A stretch of DNA of 64,000 nt. Origin: Streptomyces pluripotens. GTDB taxonomy: Bacteria > Actinomycetota > Actinomycetes > Streptomycetales > Streptomycetaceae. Shown here piece by piece: positions 8,727 through 18,719 of this stretch. The DNA lies in contig NZ_CP021080.1 in NCBI RefSeq assembly GCF_000802245.2, positions 2,728,001 to 2,792,000 on the forward strand, given 5' to 3'. Each line of letters begins with the position of its first letter. Within the stretch, counting starts at the first letter, position 1. The translations under genes were made by a program, and so were the position numbers. The notes beneath the pieces are model-generated. The model saw only the letters and a list, made by a program, of their open reading frames with translations. It did not search any database and was not told the DNA's origin.

Positions 8727-9902
8727 TCAGAGCATCCGCTGGCCCCGCCGCCACACCCCGCTGACCAGCGGCACCCCCGGGCGGTAGGCCAGGTGCACGT
8801 GACTCGGGGCATCGAGCAGGATCAGGTCGGCGTAGGCACCGGGGGTGAGGCGGCCGATGTCCGTGCGCCGCAGGGCCACCGCACCGCCCGCCGTGGCCGA
8901 CCAGACCGCCTCGTCGGGTGTCATCCGCATGTCACGGACGGCCAGGGCGATGCAGAAGGGCACGGAGGAGGTGAAGGACGAGCCGGGGTTGCAGTCCGTG
9001 GACAGGGCGACCGTGGCTCCCGCGTCCAGCAGGCGGCGCGCGTCCGGCCACTCGGCCCGGGTGGAGAACTCGGCGCCGGGCAGGAGCGTGGCGACCGTAC
9101 GGCTGTTGGCCAGGGCGTCCACGTCCGCGTCCGTGAGGTGGGTGCAGTGGTCGGCGCTGGCCGCGTCCAGTTCGACGGCCAGTTGGACGCCGGGGCCGTA
9201 GGAGAGCTGGTTGGCGTGGATGCGCGGGTGCAGGCCCTTCGCCTGGCCGGCGGTGAGGATCGCGCGGGCCTGGTCGCCGTCGAAGGCGCCCTTCTCGCAG
9301 AACACGTCGATCCAGCGGGCGTGCGGCACGCAGGCGTCCAACATCTCGCCGGTGACCAGGGCGACATAGGCCGCCGGGTCGTGGGCGTGGTCGGGCGGGA
9401 CGATGTGCGCGCCGAGGTACGTCACCTCGTCGGTGTGCCGCGCCGCGATGCGCAGGGCGCGGGACTCGTCCTCCACGGTCAGGCCGTAGCCCGACTTGGT
9501 CTCGAAGGTGGTGGTGCCCTGGCGGAGCGCCTCCGCCAGGTAGTGGGTGAGGTTCGCCTCCAGTTCGCCGTCGCTCGCGGCCCGGGTGGCCGCCACCGTG
9601 GTACGGATGCCGCCCGCCGTGTAGGAACGGCCGGACATCCGGGCGTTGAACTCCTGGGTGCGGTCCCCGGCGAAGACCAGGTGCGAGTGGGAGTCGACGA
9701 AGCCGGGCAGCACCGCCCGGCCGGCCGCGTCGATCCGCTTGTCAGTGGCGGGTGCTTTGCTGGATTCACCGGTCCACGCGACGCGGTCGCCGTCGATGAC
9801 GACGGCCGCGTCCTGGATCAGACCGAGGGGGGAACCGTCACCGAGGGAGGGGTCGTTGGTGACCAGTGCGGCGATGTTGGTGACGACGGTGCTGCTGCTC
9901 AT
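8727..9902 (-). CDS. hutI: Imidazolonepropionase
   Basis: A 391-residue cytosolic metal-dependent amidohydrolase that opens 4-imidazolone-5-propionate to N-formimino-L-glutamate, the third step of histidine degradation. Metal-site motifs are [26 protein letters not shown] and [10 protein letters not shown], in the order expected for the family. I chose the ATG at 9902 because GAGGACACC precedes it and it begins the family-like sequence; the frame stays open far upstream only as a shadow of hutF. Last gene of the hut operon, 38 bases after hutF. It faces the ricin-lectin gene, with 79 bases between the two stops. Confidence 0.95.
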   Translation of the reverse strand: MSSSTVVTNIAALVTNDPSLGDGSPLGLIQDAAVVIDGDRVAWTGESSKAPATDKRIDAAGRAVLPGFVDSHSHLVFAGDRTQEFNARMSGRSYTAGGIRTTVAATRAASDGELEANLTHYLAEALRQGTTTFETKSGYGLTVEDESRALRIAARHTDEVTYLGAHIVPPDHAHDPAAYVALVTGEMLDACVPHARWIDVFCEKGAFDGDQARAILTAGQAKGLHPRIHANQLSYGPGVQLAVELDAASADHCTHLTDADVDALANSRTVATLLPGAEFSTRAEWPDARRLLDAGATVALSTDCNPGSSFTSSVPFCIALAVRDMRMTPDEAVWSATAGGAVALRRTDIGRLTPGAYADLILLDAPSHVHLAYRPGVPLVSGVWRRGQRML

Positions 9903-9940
9903 GGTGTCCTCAAGGGTGGCCGGGTGGGGGGCGTCGGGGT

Positions 9941-11302
9941 TCAGCCGCGCAGGACGTCGATCGCGTCCGCAAGCGCCGAAGGCACATCCGGAACACGTGC
10001 GTGCGCCCCGTCCCGTACGATCTGGTGCCCGCCGACGACCGTGTGCCGGACGTCCGCCGCGGTGGCGGCGAATACGGCCGTCTCCGCACCGAGTCGCGGC
10101 ACCGGCCCCGCTGTCCTGACGGAGTCGAGGGCGATCGTCGTGAAGTCGGCGAGTGCCCCCGGCTCCAGAGTTCCCGCGTTCTGCCAGCCCAGGGCCGCGT
10201 GCCCGTCCGCCGAAGCCGCGCGCAGCAGTGCCGCGGCCGTCCAATGGCCCCGGGAGCGGGTACGCAGCCGTTCGTTCAGCTCCATCGCGCGGGCCTCTTC
10301 GAGCAGGTCGATCACGGCGTGGCTGTCGGAGCCGAGGCAGAGCGGGGAACCGGCCCGCTGGAGGGCGACGGCCGGACCGATGCCGTCGGCCAGGTCGCGC
10401 TCGGTCGTCGGGCACATGCAGGTGCCGGTGCCGGAGTCGCCGAGCAGGGCGATGTCCTCGTCGGTGAGATGGGTGTTGTGCACACCGGTGGTACGCGGTC
10501 CGAGGACGCCGTGGTCGGAGAGCAGCCGGGTGGGGGTGCGGCCGTGCGCGGCGAGGCAGGCGTCGTTCTCGGCGGTCTGCTCCGAGAGGTGCACGTGCAG
10601 CGGGGCCCGCCGCTCCTCCGCCCAGTGCGCCACCGTCGCCAGCTGGTCCGCGGGCACGGCCCGTACGGAGTGAATCGCCGCCCCGATCCGTGCGTGATCC
10701 CGCCCCTTGAGAACTGTGCAGCGCTCCGCCCAGGCCTCCGCGCTGCCGTCGGAGAACCGCAGCTGGTGGGGGGTGGGCGGCTCGCCGAAGCCGGAGGAGA
10801 GGTAGCAGGTGTCGAGGAGGGTGATCCGGATGCCGGCCTCGGCGGCGGCCTCGATCAGCGCCTCCCCCATGGCGTTGGGGTCGGCGTAGGGGGTGCCGCC
10901 GGGCGCGTGGTGCACATAGTGGAACTCCCCGACGCAGGTGATGCCGGCCAGCGCCATCTCGGCGTACACCGCGCGGGCGAGGGCGTGATAGGTCTCCGGA
11001 GTCAGCCGGTCGGCGACGGAGTACATCACCTCGCGCCAGGTCCAGAAGGTCCCGGAGCCGACCTGGACGGCACCGCGCAGCGCCCGGTGGAAGGCGTGGC
11101 TGTGGGCGTTCGCCAGGCCGGGGAGGGTCAGCCCGCGCAGGATCTCCGCGCCGGGCGGCGGGGTGGGTACGCCGGTGCGGACGGCCGTGATCCGGCCGTC
11201 CTCGCCCGCGGCCGGTCCGCCGGCCGACACGGTGACGGCCACGCCCGGTTCGGTGGTCGTACCGAGCCAGGCGTGTTCCAGCCAGTAGGTCCGCTTGGTC
11301 AC
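9941..11302 (-). CDS. hutF: Formimidoylglutamate deiminase
   Basis: A 453-residue amidohydrolase-superfamily enzyme that converts N-formimino-L-glutamate to N-formyl-L-glutamate and ammonia. Visible metal-site motifs are [33 protein letters not shown] and [14 protein letters not shown]. Its presence shows the two-step (deiminase plus deformylase) branch of the hut pathway rather than the one-step formiminoglutamase. The GTG start at 11302 overlaps the upstream TGA by four bases (GTGA), so translation is likely coupled to the M20 hydrolase gene. Confidence 0.93.
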   Translation of the reverse strand: MTKRTYWLEHAWLGTTTEPGVAVTVSAGGPAAGEDGRITAVRTGVPTPPPGAEILRGLTLPGLANAHSHAFHRALRGAVQVGSGTFWTWREVMYSVADRLTPETYHALARAVYAEMALAGITCVGEFHYVHHAPGGTPYADPNAMGEALIEAAAEAGIRITLLDTCYLSSGFGEPPTPHQLRFSDGSAEAWAERCTVLKGRDHARIGAAIHSVRAVPADQLATVAHWAEERRAPLHVHLSEQTAENDACLAAHGRTPTRLLSDHGVLGPRTTGVHNTHLTDEDIALLGDSGTGTCMCPTTERDLADGIGPAVALQRAGSPLCLGSDSHAVIDLLEEARAMELNERLRTRSRGHWTAAALLRAASADGHAALGWQNAGTLEPGALADFTTIALDSVRTAGPVPRLGAETAVFAATAADVRHTVVGGHQIVRDGAHARVPDVPSALADAIDVLRG

Positions 11303-12521
11303 CTGCAGGCCAGTCCTTCCAGTACGTCTGCGAGCGCGCGTACCCCGGCCAGGCAGTCGTCCTCGGCCGCGGACTCGGCCGGGGAGTGCGAGACACCAGT
11401 GGGGTTGCGCACGAACAGCATGGCGGTCGGGATGCGCCCGGAGAGGATCCCGGCGTCGTGTCCGGCGCCCGTGCCGAGGACGGGCACCTTCAGTGCGGTG
11501 TCCCCGCCGGCGCCGCCCAGGATGTCGCCGAGTTCGTCACGCAGCGCGTGGTCGAACTCCACGACGGGGGTGAAGGACTCCCGGACGACGTCCAGGTCGA
11601 TGCCGTGGGCGTCCGCGTACTCCCGGGCCGCCTTCTCGATGCCGGCGACCACCGTGTCCAGGGTCTCCTGGTCGGCGGCGCGGGAATCGAGCCAGCCGCG
11701 CACCAACGACGGGATGGCGTTGACTCCGTTCGGTTCGACGGAGATCTTGCCGAAGGTGGCGACGGCACCGGCGAACTGGGCCTCGCGGCGGGCGGCGAGC
11801 ACGGTCTCGGCGTAGCACAGCATCGGGTCGCGGCGGTCGACCAGCCGGGTGGTGCCGGCGTGGTTGGCCTCCCCCCGGAAGTCGTACCGCCAGCGGCCGT
11901 GCGGCCAGATGGCACTGGCGATACCGACCGGGTCGCCGGACAGGTCCAGCGCACGGCCCTGTTCGACGTGGAGTTCCACGAAGGCGCCGATCCGGTCCAA
12001 CCGCTCGGGGTCGGGGCCGATGGCGTCGGGGTCGTAACCGGCGGCCTCCATGGCCCGCGGCAGGCTGACCCCGTCACCGTCGGTGAGCCGGTGGGCCTGC
12101 TCGACGGTCAGCTGTCCGGCGGTGAGCCGGGAGCCGACACAGGCGAGCCCGAACCGGGCACCCTCCTCGTCACCGAAGTTGACGATCGCCAGCGGCTTGG
12201 TGAACTGCACGTTCCTGCCGCGCAGTTCGTCCAGGGCGGCGAAGGAGGACACGACCCCGAGGGGACCGTCGAAGGCGCCACCGTCCGGCACCGAATCCAA
12301 ATGCGACCCGGTGACGACGGCGTCCCCGGCGGCCGGATCCCCCAGCCAGGCCCATTGGTTGCCGTTCCGGTCGACCTCGTACACCAGCCCGCGGTCCTCC
12401 GCCTGCTGTGTGAACCAGGCCCGGCAGTCGGCGTCGGCCGCGGTCCAGGCATAGCGCCGGTAGCCGCCGGAGGCGGAGCTGCGACCGATCGGCAGCAGCT
12501 CAGCCCACATGCTGTGGAAGG

Positions 12522-12525
<4 letters not shown>
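11299..12525 (-). CDS. M20-family amidohydrolase, allantoate-amidohydrolase-like; candidate N-formylglutamate deformylase
   Basis: A 408-residue zinc peptidase-like hydrolase of the M20/allantoate amidohydrolase group. Motifs: [20 protein letters not shown] (metal His/Asp), [15 protein letters not shown] (catalytic and metal Glu), [24 protein letters not shown] in the lid domain, and a C-terminal SHSPAES metal His. By similarity it would be called allantoate amidohydrolase or N-carbamoyl-amino-acid hydrolase. Yet it is wedged between hutU and hutF with GTGA overlaps on both sides, there are no purine-catabolism genes, and no hutG is present. I infer that it may release formate from N-formylglutamate. 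Confidence 0.85.
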
Positions 12526-14186
<1,661 letters not shown>

Positions 14187-14209
14187 CGTCTGCCTCCTCC
14201 TGTTACTTC

Positions 14210-14248
14210 TTCTATTCACATCCTGTCGCCATGAATAGAACTAGTCAA
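14210..14248 (-). promoter_or_regulatory. hut operon promoter overlapped by a 9-bp inverted-repeat operator
   Basis: On the minus strand TTGACT (14248-14243) and CAGGAT (14225-14220) are 17 bases apart, a good match to the vegetative actinobacterial promoter. A perfect inverted repeat, TTCTATTCA at 14210-14218 and TGAATAGAA at 14232-14240, has 13 bases between its arms. One arm lies inside the -35/-10 spacer and the other just downstream of the -10. Such AT-rich symmetry is rare here and fits a repressor site for hutU. The regulator is not known; the RpiR-type gene at 18720-19562 is one candidate. Confidence 0.6.
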
Positions 14249-14324
14249 TACGTGGGGCGGCCGTGTCCGGGCGCAATCAGTGTTTGGCTGGAAGCACCGG
14301 TGACCGAGACGGGACGGTGAAGCC

Positions 14325-15710
14325 GTGGCACACGAACGGGAGCAGGACGCCGGGGACGCGGACACGGGTCGCACCGTGCGGCGGGACCGGGCGGTACGGG
14401 CGGCGGTCGAACAAGGCCTGCTGGGTCCGGACGCAGCCGTGGCAGGACTGCTGGACGTGACCGGCATCCGGGAGTCGGCAGCCACCCTGCGGACGGCGTT
14501 CGGTGCCGTCACGGCCCCCGGGACGCCGGTGCTGCACGCCTTCGCAGTGAAGGCGACCCCACTGGTTCCGGTGCTGCGGCTGCTGCACCAGGAAGGCTTC
14601 GGCGCGGAGGTGGCGAGCCCCGGAGAGCTGGCGCTGGCGCGGGCGGCCGGGGTGCCGCCGGCCCGGACAGTGCTGGACTCACCCGCCAAGACCCCGGCGG
14701 AGCTGCGCGAGGCACTGGCCCTGGGCATCGCCGTGAACGCCGACAATCCGCAGGAGCTGGACCGACTGGACGCCCTGGTACGGTCCGCGCCCACCGGGTC
14801 CCCGCTCGGCGTCCGGATCAACCCGCAGGTCGGCGGCGGCACGATCGGGGCCACCTCCACGGCGACGGAGACCTCGAAGTTCGGGGTGGCACTGCGGGAC
14901 GAGGGAGCACGCGAGTGGGTCGTGCGGGCATACCTCCAGCGGCCGTGGCTGACCCGCCTGCACGCACACACCGGCTCGCAGGGCATCCCGCTCCCGCTGA
15001 TGGCACAGGGCGTGGCGGAGACGTACGCGCTCGCGGAGGAGATCAACACGCGGGCCGGGCGCCGCCAGGTCGACACACTCGACATCGGCGGCGGGCTGCC
15101 GGTGAACTTCACCTCGGAGCGGACGGCGCCGACGTACGCACAGTTCGCACGGCTGCTGGCCGAGGCCGCACCGGGCCTGTTCGGCGGCCGGTACGGCCTG
15201 GTGACCGAGTTCGGGCGGTCACTGCTGGCCAAGCACGGGACGGTGCTGGCGCGGGTGGAGTACACCAAGAGCGCGGGTGGCCGGCGGATCGCAGTGACAC
15301 ACGCGGGCGTGCAGGTGGCGACGCGCACCGTGTACGCACCCGGCGCATGGCCGCTGCGGATCGCGGCGTACGACGCCGAAGGGCGGCCGAAGCAGGGGCC
15401 GGAGGTGGTGCAGGACGTGGCCGGCCCCGCCTGCTTCTCGGGCGACCTGTTGGCCGAGGCGCGCGCACTGCCGGCCCTGGAACAGGGCGACTACGCGGCG
15501 GCACTGGACACCGGCGCGTACTACTTCGCGCACCACTACGCCTACAACTCCCTGACCCGACCGGGCGTGTACGGCTTCGCCCCGGACGGTGCGGGAGGGA
15601 TCGCGTTCGCCACGGTACGGGAGCCGCAGACCATCGCGGAAGTGGTGGCGGAGTCCGGCGAGGCGCACGCGTCGGCACTCACCACCTTGCTTCCGCCCAG
15701 GAGCCGTTGA
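14325..15710 (+). CDS. PLP-dependent decarboxylase, diaminopimelate-decarboxylase-like (fold type III)
   Basis: A 461-residue alanine-racemase-fold enzyme. The PLP lysine is in LHAFAVKA, the phosphate-binding glycine loop is LDIGGGLP, and HTGSQG and TEFGRSLLAKHG also match the family. The motif that in true DAP decarboxylases reads CESGD is here CFSGD, and the segment ending AHHYAYNSLTRPG also differs. The substrate is therefore probably not meso-diaminopimelate; a lysA should exist elsewhere. GTG start at 14325 with only a weak ribosome site (GGGACGGTGA). It is divergent from hutU and shares its regulatory region. Confidence 0.8.
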   Translation: MAHEREQDAGDADTGRTVRRDRAVRAAVEQGLLGPDAAVAGLLDVTGIRESAATLRTAFGAVTAPGTPVLHAFAVKATPLVPVLRLLHQEGFGAEVASPGELALARAAGVPPARTVLDSPAKTPAELREALALGIAVNADNPQELDRLDALVRSAPTGSPLGVRINPQVGGGTIGATSTATETSKFGVALRDEGAREWVVRAYLQRPWLTRLHAHTGSQGIPLPLMAQGVAETYALAEEINTRAGRRQVDTLDIGGGLPVNFTSERTAPTYAQFARLLAEAAPGLFGGRYGLVTEFGRSLLAKHGTVLARVEYTKSAGGRRIAVTHAGVQVATRTVYAPGAWPLRIAAYDAEGRPKQGPEVVQDVAGPACFSGDLLAEARALPALEQGDYAAALDTGAYYFAHHYAYNSLTRPGVYGFAPDGAGGIAFATVREPQTIAEVVAESGEAHASALTTLLPPRSR

Positions 15711-15827
15711 CGCACTCCGGGCACCCCTCGAACAAATGGTTTAACTCGCTCGACGCACGGGTCAGCCGACCAACACTAGTACGGCGGACGCATGTTCCAC
15801 CGGAAAATGCCAAACCCGACTGCCCCG

Positions 15828-15851
15828 GCAGACACGTTGCGTAGTGTCTGC
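15828..15851. promoter_or_regulatory. Inverted repeat upstream of the Roadblock operon
   Basis: GCAGACAC (15828-15835) and GTGTCTGC (15844-15851) form a perfect 8-bp inverted repeat with an 8-base spacer, ending 38 bases before the GTG of the first Roadblock gene. Position and symmetry fit an operator. No convincing -35/-10 pair was seen beside it, and an RNA hairpin in the leader is the alternative. Confidence 0.4.
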
Positions 15852-15889
15852 GTCACTCAACCGGAGTCCCAGGCATGAGGGGAGCCACG

Positions 15890-16285
15890 GTGCCCGGAAT
15901 CGACGAGTGCCTACTCGAAGCAATGCGCCTGCCCGGTGCCCGGGGAGCCGCGCTGGTGGACTGGACGAGCGGACTGCCGCTCGGCACGGTCGGAGACGCC
16001 CCCGGCGGCGACCATGAGACGACCGCCACCGAGGCCTCCGAACTGGCCCGGATGGCCGCTGAACACGGCGCCTTCGCGGTCGGTGACAACAAGGGCGAGG
16101 ACGACCTGCCACCGGTGGAGGACGTGATCGTCAGCAACCGCGACAGCTACCACCTGCTGCGGTTCGTGGACACGTCCTTCGACAGCAGTGTGTTCCTGCA
16201 CCTGTGGCTCAACCGCGAGGAGGGCAATCTCGCACTCGCCCGCATCCGCCTCGGGGAGATGGCAGAGCGGCTGGTGCTGGGATGA
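15890..16285 (+). CDS. Roadblock/LC7-domain protein (first copy)
   Basis: A 131-residue single-domain protein of the Roadblock/LC7 (MglB-like) fold. These proteins usually regulate Ras-like GTPases or form scaffolds in signalling complexes. It is paralogous to the protein at 17619-17993: ALVDWTSGLPLGT matches ALVDYTSGMALGT, and RDSYHLLRF matches SDQYHLIRL. I prefer GTG at 15890, with AGGGGAG just upstream, over the in-frame ATG at 15875. Its TGA overlaps the ATG of the next gene. No GTPase or histidine kinase gene is adjacent, unlike Streptomyces conservons. Confidence 0.82.
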   Translation: MPGIDECLLEAMRLPGARGAALVDWTSGLPLGTVGDAPGGDHETTATEASELARMAAEHGAFAVGDNKGEDDLPPVEDVIVSNRDSYHLLRFVDTSFDSSVFLHLWLNREEGNLALARIRLGEMAERLVLG

Positions 16286-17082
16286 CCATGGTCCGTACCC
16301 CTCCACCGCCGCTACCGGTGCGGGACAAGACGTCCCCCCGCACGCTGACGCCGATGCTGACGCGTCTGGCCGAAGAGTGCGCCACCGGCATCCTCATCCG
16401 CGAGCACGGCACCCTGCACCTCGCCGAGGGCCGGGTGATCCATGCCGAGAGCTCCCTCTCCCCCGGCCTCGACGTGCTCCTCACCGCCCACGGCACCCTT
16501 GCCCCGGCCGCCTGGCAGCGGGCCGCCGCCCGGAGCGCCGGCCCGCTCCAGGCCGCCGAGCTCCTGCTGGCCCGGGGGCTGCTGCCCACCGGAGCGCTGG
16601 AACTGTGCCACCTAGACATGGTGTACGACGCGGGGTACTTCGCGCTGGCCCCGAGCAGCACTCCGGGCCGCTTCCGCTACGCCGAGGCGCCCCGGACCGG
16701 CCCGCTGCCCTCGGTCCCGCTCCTCGCGCTGGAACGCGAGACGCTGCGTCGCCGTCTGCTGTTGCACCGGCTGTGGCCCGACCCGGTGACCGACGGTGCA
16801 CCGCTGGTCCGCACCGACCCGGCGACCGCCGGCGCACCGATCACCCCCCGGCAGCGGGCGGTCCTGGACCGTGTGGACGGTGTCCGCACGGCCGTCGCGA
16901 TCGCCCGGAACCTAGGCCGGCAGGCGTTCCACACGCTGGTCGACGTCCGTCGACTCGCGGCGGCCGGGCACGTCATCCCGGCGCCGAGGGCACCGGTTCC
17001 CCCGCCCCTGCCCCCACCCCCGGTCACCAACCCCGACATCGCGCTGCTGAAGAGGCTCAGGGATGCGCTTGAGGCGCTTTGA
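16282..17082 (+). CDS. Uncharacterised protein of the Roadblock operon, possibly DUF4388/PatA-like
   Basis: A 266-residue soluble protein. The N-terminal part (residues about 15-110, including RLAEECATGILIREHGTLHLAEGRVIHAES) resembles the beta-rich DUF4388 module found in bacterial response regulators of the PatA type. The C-terminal part contains a winged-helix-like segment (AVLDRVDGVRTAVAIARNLG) and a Pro-rich linker. The assignment is tentative. The ATG at 16282 overlaps the previous stop (ATGA), indicating translational coupling, and the gene overlaps the next Roadblock gene by about 20 bases. Confidence 0.72.
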   Translation: MTMVRTPPPPLPVRDKTSPRTLTPMLTRLAEECATGILIREHGTLHLAEGRVIHAESSLSPGLDVLLTAHGTLAPAAWQRAAARSAGPLQAAELLLARGLLPTGALELCHLDMVYDAGYFALAPSSTPGRFRYAEAPRTGPLPSVPLLALERETLRRRLLLHRLWPDPVTDGAPLVRTDPATAGAPITPRQRAVLDRVDGVRTAVAIARNLGRQAFHTLVDVRRLAAAGHVIPAPRAPVPPPLPPPPVTNPDIALLKRLRDALEAL

Positions 17083-17608
17083 ACGGCACCGCCCCGCCGA
17101 GGAGAGGAGAGAGCTGGTGCTGTCCGAGGAGGACCTTCAGGCCGTCCTGGGCGAGCTGCGTCGGCTGCGTACCCGGGTGCCACAGCTCACCGGCGCACTC
17201 GCAGCGGGCGTCGACGGTCTCGTCGTCGCCCACGACACCCCGGGCGTCGACGCGGAGGGAGTCGCGGCGCTCACCGCCGCCGCCCTCGGAGTCGCCGTGC
17301 GGTTGGCCGACACCACGGGCAACGGCGGCTTCCGGGAACTGCTGGTGCGCGGCGAGTACGGCTACCTCGCCACCTATGCGGCCGGCCGCACCGCCGTACT
17401 GACCCTGCTCGCCCAGGACCGGGTCAACGTCGGACGGCTGCACCTGGAAGGCCGCCGTGCCGGCAGCCAGATCGGGAAGCTGCTCGACGCCGCCGAGGAA
17501 ACCGCCCGGGCCGCACCCCCGGTCACCAGAACCACCCCTGCACGAACCCGAACCACACGCGGGCCACGCACCACGGCCAGCGAAGCGCACACCACAACCG
17601 ACAGCTGA
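17063..17608 (+). CDS. Roadblock/LC7-domain protein (second, divergent copy)
   Basis: A 181-residue protein. Residues about 19-145 fit a Roadblock fold, starting LSEEDLQAVLGELRR and including VDGLVVAHDTPGVDAEGVAALTA. A Thr/Arg/Pro-rich tail of about 35 residues follows. It is more distant from the other two Roadblock proteins of the operon and may be the heterodimer partner. Start is uncertain: ATG at 17063 has GAGG seven bases upstream and overlaps the preceding gene, while GTG at 17117 has GAGGAGAG and would begin right at the domain. Confidence 0.75.
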   Translation: MRLRRFERHRPAEERRELVLSEEDLQAVLGELRRLRTRVPQLTGALAAGVDGLVVAHDTPGVDAEGVAALTAAALGVAVRLADTTGNGGFRELLVRGEYGYLATYAAGRTAVLTLLAQDRVNVGRLHLEGRRAGSQIGKLLDAAEETARAAPPVTRTTPARTRTTRGPRTTASEAHTTTDS

Positions 17609-17618
17609 GAGGATCATC

Positions 17619-17993
17619 ATGGCCAACACCGAGATCGCGCTGAAGGAAGCCCTCACCAACATCGAGGGTGCCACCGGCGTCGCGCTCGTCGACTACACCA
17701 GCGGGATGGCGCTGGGCACGATGGGCGGCAGCAAGACCTTCGACCTGAACGTGGCCGCTGCCGGCAACACGGACGTCATCCGCTCCAAGATGCGCACCAT
17801 GGAACACCTGGGCCTCAAAACCGAGATCGAGGACATCCTGATCACGCTGTCGGACCAGTACCACCTGATCCGTCTGCTCAAGGGCCGCGGCGGCAACGGT
17901 CTGTTCCTCTACCTGGTCCTGGACTCCAGCCGGGCCAATCTGGCGATGGCCCGACACCAGCTGAAGCGGATCGAGGAGAACCTGGAGGTCTGA
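17619..17993 (+). CDS. Roadblock/LC7-domain protein (third copy)
   Basis: A 124-residue, almost purely single-domain Roadblock protein, paralogous to the 131-residue protein at the start of the operon. The shared LVDYTSG core, the SDQYHLIRL strand and a C-terminal helix (LAMARHQLKRIEENL) are visible. ATG start with GAGAGGATC upstream, 10 bases after the previous stop. An operon of three Roadblock proteins plus one partner suggests a multi-subunit scaffold or a regulator of a GTPase encoded elsewhere. A short hairpin follows at 18001-18018. Confidence 0.86.
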   Translation: MANTEIALKEALTNIEGATGVALVDYTSGMALGTMGGSKTFDLNVAAAGNTDVIRSKMRTMEHLGLKTEIEDILITLSDQYHLIRLLKGRGGNGLFLYLVLDSSRANLAMARHQLKRIEENLEV

Positions 17994-18000
17994 GTCACCC

Positions 18001-18018
18001 CGTACGCAAGAGCGTACG
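18001..18018 (+). terminator. Hairpin after the Roadblock operon
   Basis: CGTACGC and GCGTACG pair perfectly around an AAGA loop, 7 bases after the last Roadblock stop and 20 bases before the stop of the convergent gene at 18039. Small but well placed for a bidirectional terminator. Confidence 0.5.
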
Positions 18019-18038
18019 AACGTACCCGCACACAGGCG

Positions 18039-18623
18039 TCAGACGAGTGCCGCGGTACGGCGGCGGGCCCCGCCCGGGGCCGCGTCGCCGGCCGCGATCC
18101 CGGTACCGCGCAGGCCCCGCACGGCCTGGCCCGCCGGGCGCCCACCGCGCTTGTCGAGCCGGTCGACGCACACCCACAGCAGCGTCTCTTCAGCCTGCTC
18201 GCGCCGTCCGAGCCAGGCGGCCTTCAGCCACAGCCCGGTGCCGAACCCCGCCCACAGCAGGCCGCCGGCCGCGGGCACCGCGAAGGAGCCACCGAGCGCG
18301 ACCGTGAAGCCCAGGAGCAACCACCAGCGGTGACCCCGGCGCCAGTTGCGCACGGTCACGGCCCGGTCCTGAAGGATGTCGTACTTGCCCGCGCGGACAG
18401 CACCGCGGGCGAGGGCGGCATACCGGCCCCGGCGCGCCAGGGCCACGACGGCCGCGCCGACGACGAACAGAACCGTCCCGGCCAGGAGACCGATCCTGCG
18501 TCCGGTCACCCCCTCCGGCACGGCACCGATTCCCGCAGCGAGAACCCCGAGCCAGACCATCGGCGCGGCTCCCGCCCTCACCACGACGGCCACCCGGGCC
18601 AGTGCCTGTCCTCCGCGCGCCAC
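18039..18623 (-). CDS. Small integral membrane protein, unrecognised
   Basis: A 194-residue protein with four predicted membrane helices (around APMVWLGVLAAGIGAV, IGLLAGTVLFVVGAAVVAL, WWLLLGFTVALGGSFAV and GGLLWAGFGTGLWL). A charged cytoplasmic loop (YDILQDRAVTVRNWRRG) and a basic C-terminal tail are also visible. I prefer GTG at 18623 because GGGAGGCTGAC precedes it; an in-frame GTG six codons upstream is possible. No family recognised. It is convergent with the Roadblock operon and lies downstream of the RpiR regulator on the same strand. Confidence 0.65.
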   Translation of the reverse strand: MARGGQALARVAVVVRAGAAPMVWLGVLAAGIGAVPEGVTGRRIGLLAGTVLFVVGAAVVALARRGRYAALARGAVRAGKYDILQDRAVTVRNWRRGHRWWLLLGFTVALGGSFAVPAAGGLLWAGFGTGLWLKAAWLGRREQAEETLLWVCVDRLDKRGGRPAGQAVRGLRGTGIAAGDAAPGGARRRTAALV

Positions 18624-18719
18624 GTCAGCCTCCCGTGTCACGTGTTCGCAAAGCGTCCTGCGTTCCAGGGCAAAGCTAGTGGCAGAACGTGAGACGAGTC
18701 TGAGAGCGCGCCCAACGCT

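Noticed and set aside
8373..10673. 766-codon plus-strand open frame
   Set aside because: Antisense to hutI and hutF, Arg/Gly/Val-rich with no domain; a GC-rich shadow of clear genes on the other strand.
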